This document shows positions 33,733 to 46,734 of a DNA stretch of 64,000 bases, in pieces. The notes below the pieces were generated by a model, which searched no databases, was not told where the DNA came from, and saw nothing but the letters and a program-made list of their open reading frames with translations. Positions within the stretch are counted from its first letter, which is position 1. Each line of letters opens with the position of its first letter. This DNA is from Tachypleus tridentatus (Eukaryota > Arthropoda > Merostomata > Xiphosura > Limulidae): the NCBI RefSeq assembly GCF_004210375.1, contig NC_134828.1, positions 20,452,400 through 20,516,399 of the forward strand, given 5' to 3'. Made by a program: the position numbers and the translations under genes.

Positions 33733-36731
33733 GTAGGTTTTATTACACTGCAAATAAATTCTTGTAATCACCTCATCTGTACTGTTCCTTTAACTTTTCA
33801 GTCGATTATTAATCTGATCTATTCTTTCATTAATATCATATAGTAACATACATTTCTCTGAAATGTGTATGGAGTATTTCAGAAGCATCAGACCTGGAGG
33901 TGTTGTAACATCCCCACTTTTACATATTTTACATGCATAGCAACTGTAAATTATTATATCAATTTTCTGGTGAGGACATGACCTAAATCTTTACAGACTT
34001 AGCTGACTTTGACAGCAGGGGAAACACTTAGCAGCTTCTTATACTTTAAATTCCTCGTTGTAAATTTTGCGTGTCTAGTCAAGCACTCCACCTATTTCTC
34101 TCCTTCCTGCACCACTAATACTGAAGATATCACATTGAAAAGTTCCTAAACCTGTCAGTGCATGCATGTAGAAGTTATTACTCATTTCTAATTCTTTGTA
34201 AGACATTATTGAGCTTTTATGTACATTCTCACAGAGAGAATATTATATAATGTGTTTATGGGGTATCATTTTCTTCTAACACTTTGTTCACATTAACAGA
34301 ATCATTAATGTTTATTAAATTATTTTAATTTATAATCACAGTAAAGTTATATATTAGTCTCACAATTTATACAAGTTGCACACCTTGGTTGTAAGCTTCT
34401 GATGAAAATTTAAACTAAATGCAATTTAAAAAAAAACAAATTTGTAATCCAGTTTACTGAGTTAAGTTGGGGGAGTATTTCTCATCAAAATCTGACTTTT
34501 TGATTCTGTTGTTAGTGTCACATAGTAAAATGTTAAAGAAATAATTTATGATCCATGATGGTGAGAAAAACCTGCTACATAGAGTTTTTCTCTGCCCATA
34601 CCAGCCGTTTTTACATATATATTTTAATTATGCATTGTCACTTTAGCCTAAAATTATGTCAAGTTAAAAGACATGTATTATTTGTAACCCAGTTATAAGT
34701 TTTGAAAGAAAACTTCATATTTAAAATGATTCTATCTTCATAGATAAGGTCCATAAGTTTTATACAGGAATGATCAAACAAAAAGAGGACATTACAAACC
34801 AAATCATACTGTTTCAAAAATAATTTTGTTTACCATCTGGCATTGCTTTTATTTCTCTTTTTGTCAACAGTATGATAATGGAGATTTAAATGTGTGCCAT
34901 TACTCAGAATATTGTAAGAACCATTGAACTTTGTTTAGAATAGATTATTTTTGAAGTTGCTTAATTTTTAGGGATTAGCTTGATACCAGAGTAGCAAAAT
35001 GTCCAAAATCGTGAGGGTACAGACCTCAAACTTTACAGAAATATGGAGGCCTACTGATGGATGTAATGAAACTAAAGCTTGTTTCAGTTGATCTGATAGA
35101 TATTTGATTATGTTCTTCTATCTCACATTTTCTGTACATAAGTGAATAAATACAACATACATGTTTCAGGGGACTGTAAGTCTGGCATAAGAGGTGATGA
35201 GGATAACATTTGTGTGTGTGTGGATTGATATGGTTCTTGTGCAGAACTGGGTTTGAATATGAAAATGATATTGTATTGATAATTTGACAATTACCCCACT
35301 AGCAGTTTTCTGAACTTTAAGGTGGAATTATTCTGTGGCATGGTGGGCTTTTATAATAGATTACTTTTACCAGTTACTGTGTATCTCTTATATTTCTGAA
35401 TTCTAGTGTTTTTTAGTCTTGATGTTTCTACAGCATATTGGAATCCACAGAAGATGCTGTATATGATCTCTCTCTGTTAGGTGATTTGATACAAATTAAT
35501 TACAGTTGTTTTTGGCTTCTAAATGCTTTTCTGACTTAATATTGTGTACATATCCTGTATATGTGTTTTTAGAGAAATTTCTGACATATAGTTTTCTTCT
35601 TAGAGTAATGCTAAAATAATAGGACTTGAACCCCATATAACAAAAGGTAATACGAATAAATGTATACATCTGGTTACTACTGATATCATACATAATCTAC
35701 CTAGGATATCAATCAATCTAAACTTGTATACCCCTATTGAAAATATTCAAACACAGAGAATGAGTCAATGATTTTGTTGGAGTACTGCAGCTCATGTTGC
35801 CACATAGTTGTGCTCTGTCTAACGATTGTACATCTTGACAATATTCTGACAGCACAGTCTCCATTACAGAAGGCTCTTTCATGCAACTGTCATGTAGAAA
35901 TTACATCTGAAACTTGATAATTAGGCTTTTCAGCTCGTAATCTACAGATTACAGGATTGAACCTCATTACTGAACATGTTTGCCCTCTCAGCTGTGGGAA
36001 CATTATATATTGTGACAGTCTGTCCCACTATTCAGTCTGACAAAGGTTAGTGGTGAATGGTATTGGCTAATTGCTTTCTATATAATTCATCACTCAAAAT
36101 TAGAGAAGGCTAGTGCAGATGGCTCTTGTGTAGCTTTGCATAAACATTCAACAACGAGTCTCAGGACACCATGCTTTCTATAATTGATTTAATTTATGGG
36201 GACATTAGTTTCTCAGTGCTTGTTTTGGAAGTTTGTTAGTACAGGAATCTGTAAGTGCTGTATCTAGGTTTGTTTTTTTTATGATAATAAATGCTCTTTG
36301 TTTTAACTCGTGTATTTTATAGCCACTTCAAGTTCTTGACATGCTTGAAGCTTTCATGTGTTCATCAACTAATCTTGTGCATATTAATAGCTTGTATTCA
36401 AGTTCACTGCTAAAGTCCAGAACTGGTACTAGATTTGAATCATTAGAATAAATATTATATTTGATAGTAATTCATCTGATAACTGTAGAATTAGTACCAT
36501 ACACTAAGTGAAAAATTTATTTAAGAATGAGTTGTAATTAAATTATATCATTAGATTTAACTGTTATTAAAAACTAAGAAGTATCTGTGTAATAATTAAT
36601 TGCATAATTATATTAATTATGTAATAATTAATTGCATTATTATATTGCATACATTATGATTAGAATCCATTAACTGTACAATGAATCATGTCCATTAATT
36701 TTCAGAATAGTATTTTCAACCTGTGTTTTAG
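33733..36731 (+). other. ATR intron with one MITE-end fragment and an AT palindrome
   Basis: AT-rich intron, also present at 60558-63562. It includes the solo fold-back end at 34581-34623 and, at about 36588-36655, a duplicated TAATAATTAATTGCAT motif forming an AT-rich near-palindrome. Short minus-strand open frames near 35496-35693 have no recognisable similarity. Confidence 0.6.
34581..34623 (+). repeat. Solo end of the fold-back element
   Basis: It carries TCTGCCCATACCAGCCGTTT followed by TTACATATATA, matching the right end of the element at 21964-22092. Confidence 0.65.
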
Positions 36732-36850
36732 AAGTGGTCATCAACAGAGGGCTTATAGTTGTCTGCTAGAAGCTTCAGTATTAAACATACCTGAGACATT
36801 TGTGGAAAAATCTAAGTGGCACTGGAATAAAGTAAATATAAATCTCAGTG
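36732..36850 (+). CDS. ATR FAT-domain exon (copy A)
   Basis: AG at 36730-36731 precedes the exon and GTAATA follows 36850. Joined to the previous exon (AA plus A gives Lys) it reads KSGHQQRAYSCLLEASVLNI and then PETFVEKSKWHWNKVNINLS. Human ATR has KAGHHQTAYNALLNAGESRL and AELYVERAKWLWSKGDVHQA. The exon is open and ends in phase 1. The downstream donor GTAAAT inside the exon (after TGGAATAAA) is a possible alternative, but protein similarity favours the longer exon. The next exon (human LIVLQKGVELC) was not found before the gap. Confidence 0.88.
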
Positions 36851-37859
36851 GTAATATTTTTTGTAATTATTAAAGCAGATACTGTTCTTAGTTGTTTGTA
36901 AAACTTTTGATGAAATTATTTAAAGTACCTCTTTTTAATATTTTTGAAATGCCAAAATTGTGAAATTGGAAGCTCCAGGATTTTGCTGTGATTTAAAATT
37001 TTTGAACTATTATGTTATAATGTAGTAAATTTGAAAATTATTAATTTATAAATGTCACTTTTTAAACTTTGAAACTGTTAAATTATGAACATTGTATGTT
37101 CTAAATGTATACATTTGAAGTACAAGATTCTGGAACTTAAAAGCATTAAGAATTTAACCTTGGAAGTGAAAAATTTTTATATTTGAGGCAGTAAAAAATG
37201 TTCTCTCATCAAACACCATAACATTTGGTATTTCTAAACTGTAATATTTACTTTGAATCTGAGTTTTTGTGAAGATTATAATGATGAATTTGCAATTAAC
37301 AAAAATGTTACAGCAGTCTATTTATTTTGGCACTTTACTGGCAAATTTTAGTGTTTAGTTATAACAGTTTTCTGTCGACTTGCATTTTTTGAACTAATAG
37401 TAAATAAATAAATTTTATTTATGCATATGATTGTTATCTCAAATTAGAACCACATCAGTGCAGTATTAGTATCTTATACCTCTTAAAAAAGAAACAATTA
37501 GTTCAAATGTGAGTTGCATTACATCAAAAATAAAATTTCCAAAATATATTTATATCTTCTTACCTTACAGTTATTATTCAGCTGCTATGGTTTCTTTTCC
37601 TTTGTCCATCTAAGTATAGGTCTGATTTTTTTCTCCTTTGCTCCAGTGTTTTATTTCACCTTTAAATCTATCTCATTACACTTTTCACCTTCATCAATGT
37701 GACCTCTGTTTTAAAACTGTATATAAACATTTCTTAACAGGTGCATGTAGTACAGTTGTTGAAGATATTTTATGCATTTTTTCAGGTTTTTATATTTGAC
37801 TTTCATGTAGTAAAAAAAAAATTGTTTGGTATGTACGTTTACAGCTTGAATTCATGAAT
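36851..37859 (+). other. Intron, nothing identified
   Basis: AT-rich sequence. The first about 320 bp are duplicated at 63682-64000 and the rest lies beyond the window in the second copy. Confidence 0.5.
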
Positions 37860-40800
37860 TAATGTATCCAGCATGGAAACAAATTAGGCCTCTCCTATCT
37901 CACCTCTGATATATAACATTGCTCCCAAATTGGGAAAGGAGTCGCTCTTAGTTGAGGCTGTCCATGACCTTATCTGTAGTAAGGTGGAAACATAGGTTTG
38001 ATGTGGTGGTCTCCAGGGGACTGTGATGCTGAACTTTTAGGTGATCCTGGACATTCTGGAGAGAATTTAGATTTGCTTTTTCTTGTGCCTTCCTTTCATC
38101 TGTTTGCTTCTAATGAGGCTAATTTTGATCACCTTTTACCAACTTCTTTTCTTTACTTAGTTCATTCAGTGTGTCATGTTTTTTGTCATTACTTGGTGGG
38201 TTTTCCTTGGGGGTGGAAAGGTCTGAAGGTGAGTACTTAGTCCTCCCTCCATTCCCTAATACTGAGGCTCATATAGAGATGTTTACTGCTCAGTTTGGTG
38301 AGTACTTAGTCCTCCCTCCATTCCCTGATACTGAGGCTCATATAAGAGATGTTTATTGCTCAGTTTTGTGAAGGGACAGCTATGTCTTGTCTGCCATGTT
38401 TGTCAGAACAGCATGTTTAACTCATTATCATGAGGTAGATACACGTTTAGACTCTCAGAGAATAGATCAGCTCCTGAAAATGTTCCATAAAGAAGTTTAT
38501 GCTTGATCTGAATATATCACAGTTTTGTAGGATTTGTTTGACCTTAACTAACACTAATATTTACTGTATGGACACTTTTTTTCTCCTCATTTCAGTTGTC
38601 GACTTCAACACTTTCCTGAATTTCGTGGCTGGTATTTCATTGAAACATATTAGAGGGCATTTGTCTACTTACTGACAACCTCCATGTGTTATATGAGTCC
38701 TTTTTCTCAAACTCTTGATTTTTGCAGGCATTCCAGACCCTTCATATTCAAGGGCTTATGTCACCCATCTGCATTCGTCTTAGTTGTTGGTTGCTTGACT
38801 TTCCTCAGCTCTTACAGGAGGTCTAGTTCCAATGTTGTCCTGACCCTAACAACAACCCCTTGTTTCATCATTACTTACAATATTTTATGCCCTTATCTAC
38901 AGGGTTCCATGTTCAATTGATTGGAGTATTGCCAGCAGTGTAAATGACTACTGTATTCCTTTGTGTCCTGTGGGGACTCATCTACATTAATTTTTGTACA
39001 TGTAGAAAACCTTTACCACAGATCCATGGGTACTACAGGCCCTTGCATCAGAATTGATCATTCATTTCTCATATCCACTACCATTTTTCATCATCTTATA
39101 GTATTTCACTTCCTGCAAGTCCTCAAATGTTTTAACTTCATTCCATCCATGGTTATCAGAGATGTGTTGGTCATTGGAGTGATTGAGAGAGTTGTTTCAG
39201 TTCTTACTAAGGTTTATTTCTGTATATTTGTTGTGCCCATATTGTCATCAGTCTTTTCATTTAAATCAATTCCTAAATCTTCCACAGTTCACGGTGGAGT
39301 CATTCCTCATTCTATATTGGTGTTTTTTTGTTGGGAATGTTGTTGACCATGTTTAATGTTGCTAATGCCTATCTACACATTTCCATGGTGAAGTCATCCT
39401 GCTACTATCTATGTTTTGTGCACAAGGGTTTGGTGCTGCAGGTCATCTCTCAGCCCTTTAAACTCACACTGGTTCCATATGTTTACAGTTTATAGTTCAT
39501 GTTATTTTCTTTACCCTATCTCAAAATGGAATCAGTCAATATTAGCTATCTCGTAAGCACCAGAAAAAACAACCAAAAAAGCACCCATCTTTTCTTTCCA
39601 GAATGACTTCAAATTGTAACATAAACCTACATTCTTTTATCCCAAGAAGTTTTAAGCTCATAGCAGAATAAATCTACTTATAATTAAACCATTATCCCAC
39701 CATTATAAGATGTTAATCACCTGGGAAACATGCAGCTCACGTTACATTAATAAATTAAATTTACTCGTGAGTTGCTTGCTCATGAAAAAATATTATTATT
39801 ACTTATTTTGCCTAAACTAAACTAAAGGATACTTATTTTTTACACTTTAGTTACTTTTATAAATATACATAAAAATAAAAAATAAAATGATTAACAATTT
39901 TCATTTTTTTTCTTGCTATTGACTATTAAAGTTTACAAATCTTTTTTAATTAACCCCATCCTCTGGGCCTATGCACACACCATTACATGGACATCTTGCT
40001 ACTAGTAGCAGCATCACAGCACAGTCAGATACTATTTCTCTAAAGCAAAAAAAGATAGAATTTATTATCAGAGCTAAAACTTCTCATTTTCTTTGGAACA
40101 CTCAACTACCAGCCTTTTGGTCTCTAGTAACCCACCCTTAGGCATTGACAATAGTTCTATTCAGTCATAACTGGACTGGATTGTGCTTATACACCTACCC
40201 ACTGATTAATCTGTTACCCAGCTTCCTAGCAATGATTTCTTCAATCTCTTGTCGTATTCTGTTGATTGCACGAGATTGGCCTAATCAACCCTTATCTCAT
40301 ATACCATGTACCACTTTTCCCTTAGGGTTTATTTTATGTTGCTTCTGGCCTGTGGACATCACCAGTCAGAGTTATTTGCATTACACTTACAGAGGACACT
40401 TTTCATTCTACCCATGTTTTCTGTACCCAGATAGGTCCTTCTTACCTTACCACTGGCAGCCAGGGAAAGGGATAAATACTTTCACTGATTCATCTGACCT
40501 CTTTATTTTCACACATATAAATGATGGGTCCCCATTGTTTCTTATGTCTAATGAAGGCCTTGAGGTGTTAGGTTGCCTAAACTAAAGGTTTTAGTGGTGC
40601 TGGACAATGGCTTTTTATTTATTGTGTCTCTTTAGTTTCCCAGGGCTTACCTCTGGTTACCTCAATGGGATGAGTGGTAGAATTGATCCATATTGATTTT
40701 TATGGGCTCTCTCTGAAGGCAAGGAAAATTCTACAAGTCTCAACTTATCACATTTCTATGTTCATCGTGGCCCAGTTGAATTGCTCACTGGAGGACATTC

Positions 40801-41384
40801 TGAGCTTGTGTGTGAACCTTCCCCAATACTTTTATCTCACATTATTTACATAATCTGGCATTATCTTTCTTTGAGGGTTTTTTACTACCCTACATCTATG
40901 TTAACCTCATCTGCTAGGTTATACTGAAAGGTGAGTATTTGCATTACTAATCTTCTCTCTTTTTTTTAATTTCAAAATTCTACTTTTTGGTGAGTGTTGC
41001 CCAGTCAAGTGTGCTTTTATCAAACCAAATTCACTCTAGCAACTACTGACACAGTATACTTTATCTAGGTTGTTACAGGCTCTGTGGAAATATGGTGTCA
41101 CATACAACCACACAGAGACAGACTGAGTGGTATTACTCTACTATGCTGGATTACCACTCAGAAAATATAATGAATAAAGCATAAGGGGTTCTTCCCCATC
41201 TCTGCATCAGTGGATTGAATAAATCAGGGTCAGTTTGCTTTTAGAAATTTAGGAAATTTGGTTCACTTACTTTGCTGATTCTAGAGCATTGTTTTTTAGG
41301 ACTTCTCTAATGTGCACTACCCCTGCCCCCAGTTAGAAACCTTTCTACTCAGGATTTTGAGTGTTGTTTTTTTTTTTCCAGATT
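37860..41384 (+). mobile_element. DIRS-like tyrosine-recombinase retroelement fossil
   Basis: Scattered plus-strand peptide segments resemble DIRS-group pol. NVANAYLHISMVKSSCYYLC and GLVLQVISQPFKLTL (about 39350-39470) fit the RT block that usually reads DxxNAYxHIPI, then a LPFGLS-type motif. LINLLPSFLAMIS and CRILLIARDWPNQPL (about 40200-40295) fit the conserved region after RNase H. The copy is heavily broken and old. Its 3' part runs into the gap at 41385, and related sequence may continue after it. The left edge is an estimate. Confidence 0.55.
38228..38366 (+). repeat. 69-bp direct duplication
   Basis: Two near-identical units start GGTGAGTACTTAGTCCTCCC at 38228 and 38297. They lie inside the DIRS-like fossil. 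Confidence 0.9.
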
Positions 41385-41884
41385 NNNNNNNNNNNNNNNN
41401 NNNNNNNNNNNNNNNNNNNNNNNNNNNNNNNNNNNNNNNNNNNNNNNNNNNNNNNNNNNNNNNNNNNNNNNNNNNNNNNNNNNNNNNNNNNNNNNNNNNN
41501 NNNNNNNNNNNNNNNNNNNNNNNNNNNNNNNNNNNNNNNNNNNNNNNNNNNNNNNNNNNNNNNNNNNNNNNNNNNNNNNNNNNNNNNNNNNNNNNNNNNN
41601 NNNNNNNNNNNNNNNNNNNNNNNNNNNNNNNNNNNNNNNNNNNNNNNNNNNNNNNNNNNNNNNNNNNNNNNNNNNNNNNNNNNNNNNNNNNNNNNNNNNN
41701 NNNNNNNNNNNNNNNNNNNNNNNNNNNNNNNNNNNNNNNNNNNNNNNNNNNNNNNNNNNNNNNNNNNNNNNNNNNNNNNNNNNNNNNNNNNNNNNNNNNN
41801 NNNNNNNNNNNNNNNNNNNNNNNNNNNNNNNNNNNNNNNNNNNNNNNNNNNNNNNNNNNNNNNNNNNNNNNNNNNNNNNNNNNN
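41385..41884. other. Assembly gap (500 N)
   Basis: Exactly 500 undetermined bases between contig 2 and contig 3. Open frames spanning it are artefacts. Confidence 0.98.
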
Positions 41885-42289
41885 GTTTGTTTCATTCACC
41901 TTATTTCTGTAGAAATCTCAATCTTACAATGGTGTTTTGGTGCATGCTCTTTTACTTATCTTTTCTACAGTTGATTTGTTGCTACCATTTGTTAGGAGCA
42001 TAATGCCCTTGTTACTTGAAGTCCTTTAACCCCACCCCTATTTTGTTCTGATATGTTTTCATCTGCCTGTGTAGTTTTACTAAAATATTGTAAAGTGTTT
42101 CATTTCTCTGTATTCTACATGGTATATCTCCCTTTCAGTGCAGTATGGAAGTTCTTGCAACTTACCAGTTTCTAACTGCTGGAGTGGTGGACCATGAAGG
42201 CTTCGTCAAGTGCATGACAACTTTCAATCAGTAGAGAGTAGGGTGGTGGTGCTCTGCTAGTGCATATAGTGTGTATCCTTTTACTACTG
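41885..42289. other. Contig 3 start, no gene identified
   Basis: Moderately AT-rich sequence after the gap with no recognised exon. It may belong to the same repeat as the next entry. Confidence 0.4.
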
Positions 42290-42800
42290 AGCAATGGATG
42301 AAAAATTCCCAATATTGTATGGTTTTCTGTTAAACAAGTCTGCCTCATGCATTTTACTCCTGGCTAACTTTTTCCCACATTTTACTATCACTTGAATATC
42401 AGTTCTCATGCAGTCTTGTGTTTGAGTCACATATAACCAGTCAGCATACGGCCTCCCATGTATGAATGATAGGGACCCTACACCTACCATGGACCAGACA
42501 AAAAATTCCTGACACTACATGGTTTATGACTGGAGTTGACCCACCATGTTTGCATTCCCTTTTTTTTTTTACCATTTCCCAGGTGTTAAGTTCTCAGGTA
42601 GCCTTTTCTTAGTTGTGTACTGGGTCTTCAAACATTTGCCATATCTAAGTTGCCAGAAAAAATGTTGCTTTTCCTTTCTGCTTCCTGCCATTGAAGTAAA
42701 GATTTTTGGGACCCTTCTCCTTCTGTAGACTAGAAGACATGTATTCAATACTACCTGGTTTTGGACTAGAGTTAACCTACCATGTACTTTCTATTGCACC
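42290..42800 (+). repeat. Diverged subrepeats, spacing about 200-240 bp
   Basis: Three related segments start near 42292 (ATTCCCAATATTGTATGG), 42490 (ATTCCTGACACTACATGG) and 42727 (ATTCAATACTACCTGG). The last two continue with GACTGGAGTTGACCCACCAT and GACTAGAGTTAACCTACCAT. They look like old internal repeats of an element. Confidence 0.5.
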
Positions 42801-43024
42801 TAGCTACTACACCATCAAGCATATCCATTTTCCATACTGGACTTGTTTTCTTGGTGACACGTATCTTCACTACAGGTGAAGACTATACCCTGCATGTGTG
42901 TTCCTATGCTTTTGTAGTATAGGGTATTGTGCTCCATCTGTTTTCTTCAGGCACTTTCTGAAGGGAGTTCACCTAAGTTGCTTTTGTTTTGGTTTCTCCA
43001 CTGTTTTAGTGTGGGATTTAAGCT

Positions 43025-43330
43025 CTAATGTGAGGGTAGGTAAGATATTGTATTGAATGTTAAGGTTTTCCAATGTTGAAAATGTATTTCGTATAGGTAC
43101 TTACCTCTGTCACACTTCCCACCCTTCTTGTTTACTTCCAGTACATCTTTAATTGAGTAATTTAAAGTGATAATTGAATAATTATTATAGATTATGCCAG
43201 CTGTGCTAGGATAGTACATCACACCCCTATTGGTGGAAAGTTGTCTCATGCTCATTTTTATACTACAGTTCATCAATAGCATGTGGAAATGTGAATTGAG
43301 GTGTGAGTCTCAAGGCTACTGGAGAGTAAC
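43025..43330. repeat. Possible element terminus related to 15640-15900
   Basis: TGTATTTCGTATAGGTACTT followed by ACCTCTGTCACACT resembles the stretch near 15818. Because it lies after a DIRS-like fossil it may be part of that element's end region, but this is not shown. Confidence 0.3.
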
Positions 43331-44254
43331 AAATTGTGCATGTGGAGGGCAGTATGACCTGAAAAGAAAATTGTTATGTGAGAGGATCTAAGTTTTTATT
43401 ACAAGTACATTTATGGTGTTGGAAAATTTTAACTTTATGCAGTACTGCCTGGAAATTGTTATCAGATATTATGTCATGGAACTTTCTATTTGCAGTTCCT
43501 TGTTTTCCATAATCTAGAAAACAGCTTGTTGTGTGGCTTCCATCTCTGTTCTTGAACTTCTTGTATAAGACTTTTAAGTTTCACAAGAAGAATGTGCTGT
43601 TTTGCAAGACAGTAAGTACCCAGTCGTCTCTCTGTTTAATATAGGGACCATTTGTGAGTGCGATGACAGATCACTGCTTACATTTTAAATAACTGCTGAC
43701 AAAATTTTTCTGATTCCCTCTTTGTCTTCTCTCTCTATTTTCTGTTCAGGTTAATTACCACAGATTCCAGTGGTACCAGATGTTTATTTAACATGAGGAA
43801 CAATGAAACAAGTTGGTGATCAGTTATCTTAATGGTGACTCTTTAACATAGGTCCAACCATAACTGTATCTTTAGGTGCCATTTAGGTTGTCTCTTTCTT
43901 GATTGATATCTGTAAATCATTGTGGAGCTGTAATTTCCCAACTAAAAAGGACAGTGGTTCAATGATGAACTTTCTAGAAAAGTTTATTTTTTATTATTTT
44001 ACATTTAACTTTGAAAAAGTGAAAATTGCTTGATTCTGCAGAACACTTTAAGGAATTATAAACAAGGGAGAAAATACAAAATATTAATAATTGGTGCAGC
44101 TATGTGTATTTTAATAGTCAATATAGTTTCAGTTAAAAGGTAATAAATGAAGTTCATTCTAAGAATGTGTATATTTTTGCCTGCTAATTGTTCCATGTTA
44201 CCTGTACCTTAGTACAGTTTTGTAACTCCATTTTTTTATTTATCAAATTTGTAG
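43331..44254 (+). other. Intron before ATR exon 44255, nothing identified
   Basis: AT-rich sequence without recognised features. Confidence 0.45.
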
Positions 44255-44317
44255 CAGATTTCTTCTGATAACTGGGAAGTTGCAGTTGGAAAAATTCTTC
44301 TTTCTGTTAAAGAAAAG
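44255..44317 (+). CDS. ATR FAT-domain exon, found only in contig 3
   Basis: The acceptor AAATTTGTAG ends at 44254 (a second AG three bases later is also usable) and the donor GTATGA follows 44317. The 63-bp exon is open in phase 0 at both ends and encodes SSDNWEVAVGKILLSVKEK. Human ATR has STTWSVRLGQLLLSAKKR at the matching place, with W, the G-(K/Q)-(I/L)-LLS core and KxK in register. In the protein this lies between the exons at 20297 and 32659, so its position here, after 36732, is out of order. Short length is the main reason for doubt. Confidence 0.7.
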
Positions 44318-45031
44318 GTATGAGAAACTTTTAATAACTAATATATAGTCATTTATATAACAAGTTTAATATGTAGTAACTTATGGATGACACTTTTTTG
44401 CCAAGTGCCCTTGTTTCTTAATTAGTAATTGTAAAAATTACTAATTAAGAAAGTAAATTTTAAAGTTAGATTATTTACAACAAACAAACATACTTATCTC
44501 AAATAATACAAAGGTTGTATGTGCTTAGTGGCTAATAATCTTTGAGGGTCCTACAATGGGCCTCCATTAAGACCATAAGCCCTAGGGCTGAGCCCCTTCT
44601 AGCCCCAACCTAAATGACCCATTGGATCTTTCAATTTAAATTATATTGTAGACTTTAAGAAAATGTTTATTGTGTTGCACTCTTGGTTTCACTCAGTGTC
44701 AAGCCTCTGACATATTAGTACCACACACTGCAAAAGTAATTGTTGAGCATTTTAGTCATCCTAAGTGGTGCTCAGCAATAACATATGGTAAATGTACATT
44801 TTTATTCTTTAAGTTATGTTACATTTTGAAATTTGAATGACAGTATGATTACTTTCTAACATTTAATGTAGAATATCCTGTTTGTGAAATAAAATTTGGC
44901 ATCAACATTATCCATGTCTGTTCTTCTGTAATTTCAAAAGTAAATGTTGAGTTTTGTTTCTTTGTGCAACTTTTCAAACTGGAGACAGGCAAATGATTGA
45001 ACAGAGACCACTATTTGCAATATATGATGTA
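44318..45031 (+). other. Intron, nothing identified
   Basis: AT-rich intron sequence with a short GC-richer patch near 44540-44630 (GGCCTCCATTAAGACC, AGGGCTGAGCCCCTTC), whose origin I cannot name. Confidence 0.4.
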
Positions 45032-46085
45032 TTGTCAAAAAGTTCTAAGACTTCACTTTTATTGCACAGAACAATGTACATACATCAGTAATATATTATA
45101 TCCCCTCCAGCTAATACACACTTGTCCTGATGTTCCTGCCATTTTCGAAAGCCTTCAACTTTTGTGTGACTAAGTTCTGCTTTCACACAATTGTGGATGG
45201 TTGGAATGTCATCAAATCACCTTCCTTTCAACTTAATTTTGATTTTTGGGAACAGAACAAAATCACATGTGGCAAGATTGGGAGATTACAGGGGTGTGGT
45301 ATCACAGGAATGTTTCTTTCTGCCAAACGTTCTTGAACAGATACAGCACTATGTGAAGGTGCATTGTCGTGACAGAGAAACCAATAATCATTTTCCACAG
45401 CTCGCAGCAGTTTCTTCTAATTTCTTCCCTCAAGCAAATTAGGACCTTTTTATAAAATGCTTGGTTAACTGTCTGGCCATTAGGCACGCATTCATGATGA
45501 ACAATACCTTGAACATCAAAAAACACGATCAACATTGTCTTTACATTTGATCAAGACTGTCATGTTTTTTTGGAAGTGGTGATGATGGAGATTTCCACTG
45601 GGGTGACTGAAATTTCGTTTCAGGGTCATAACTGTGTACCCATGACTCAATCACCAGTAATAATGATGTTGATGAAATTTGGATCAATTTCTAGCCTTCT
45701 TTTCAAATCCTCACACACTTGTTGATGGTGAAACTTTTGGTCATCCATCAACAGCCTTGGAAAAAATTTTGCAGACACTTGACACATGCAGAGTTTTTCA
45801 GCTAAAATCACATGACATAATGCAAAGGAAATGTTCAGTTTGTCAGCAATTTCATGAATAGTTAATCTTTGATGACTTTGACTATTTTCTTTCATCTTAG
45901 CAACCATTTCATCAGTGGATGATGTCGGTGATTGCCCAGAATGGTCGTCATCTTTGACTGATTTCTGGACATCTTGGAAGTGTTTTATCCACTGATAAAC
46001 AACAGTTTTACTTAAGCAATCATAATTAAAAGCAGTTCTTAACATTTCAATGATTTCTGTTCCTACTGTACCATTTTTCATAAAA
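45032..46085 (-). mobile_element. Mariner (Tc1/mariner, DD34D-type) remnant
   Basis: A minus-strand mariner-like element. Its left end starts TTGTCAAAAAGTTCTAAGAC directly after a TA dinucleotide (45030-45031), as expected for TA target sites and mariner ends. I could not find the matching inverted repeat beyond the transposase start at 46081, so the right end is probably lost or rearranged. Confidence 0.75.
45062..46081 (-). pseudogene. Mariner transposase, broken
   Basis: From 46081 leftwards the frame encodes a mariner N-terminal domain: EIIEMLRTAFNYDCLSKTVV, VYQWIKHFQDVQKSVKDDDH and the DDHSGQSPTSS linker. Next come LTIHEIADKLNIS, FFPRLLMDDQKFHHQQVCED and IITGD. A TGA follows the first catalytic Asp, where mariners have GDE(S/T)W. 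Later frames hold MLIVFFDVQGIVHHECVPNG and QTVNQAFYKKVL. An HDNAPSHSA-like block carries the second Asp, followed by an NLATCDFVLFPKIKIKLKG block with the third. At least one stop and several frame changes are present. Length is close to the usual 345 residues. Confidence 0.9.
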
Positions 46086-46734
46086 AATTTGATGCAAACA
46101 TGTTGCTTTTATTTTCTGTCCATTTATATTTCAACAGAAGCAAGAGATGCTTCTGTCTTTGAACACGGGTATAAGGTCTGGATAAGTGGTTTATCCGTGA
46201 GGTAGATCACTATTTGTACTTTGTACACACCTCAGTAAAGCTTACTGCCTCTGTACTGGCACCTGTAACAGAAGAAATCTTTTTGATCAGAACTCATATA
46301 TAAGATATATCAAGTTGTTTATGAGTTATGTTTGGAATATTATTGTGTGAGTAAACATTCAAATAATAAATAATATATATTAAAACAAGAACACTTGAGT
46401 TCATGTCCTTTTTAAGTCACACAGTTTGAAAAATTATGAGTTCTCTTACATAGTAAAAGTTGAGCTAAGATAGTCCATTTTATTGATTCCATAAACTGTA
46501 GTGGAAAACTATTTTGTAATTTTAAAACAAATCGTCTTTTTTTTGCTAGTACTTATTAGTCAAGAAAATATAATATCAACAAAAGTATCATATTTTGTAA
46601 TTGTTATTGTATGTATGTATATATATTATCTACACTGTATGAATATTCAAACTAAATCTACATCATGGGAAAATAAAATGGCTCCCTTTAAAGAACTATG
46701 TACATCTACTTATTGTAGTTGTTGTATATAGTTG
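46086..46734. other. Non-coding, nothing identified
   Basis: The part at 46130-46270 has an unusual mixed composition (GGATAAGTGGTTTATCCG is a short palindrome) and may be another small repeat. No gene is recognised. Confidence 0.35.
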
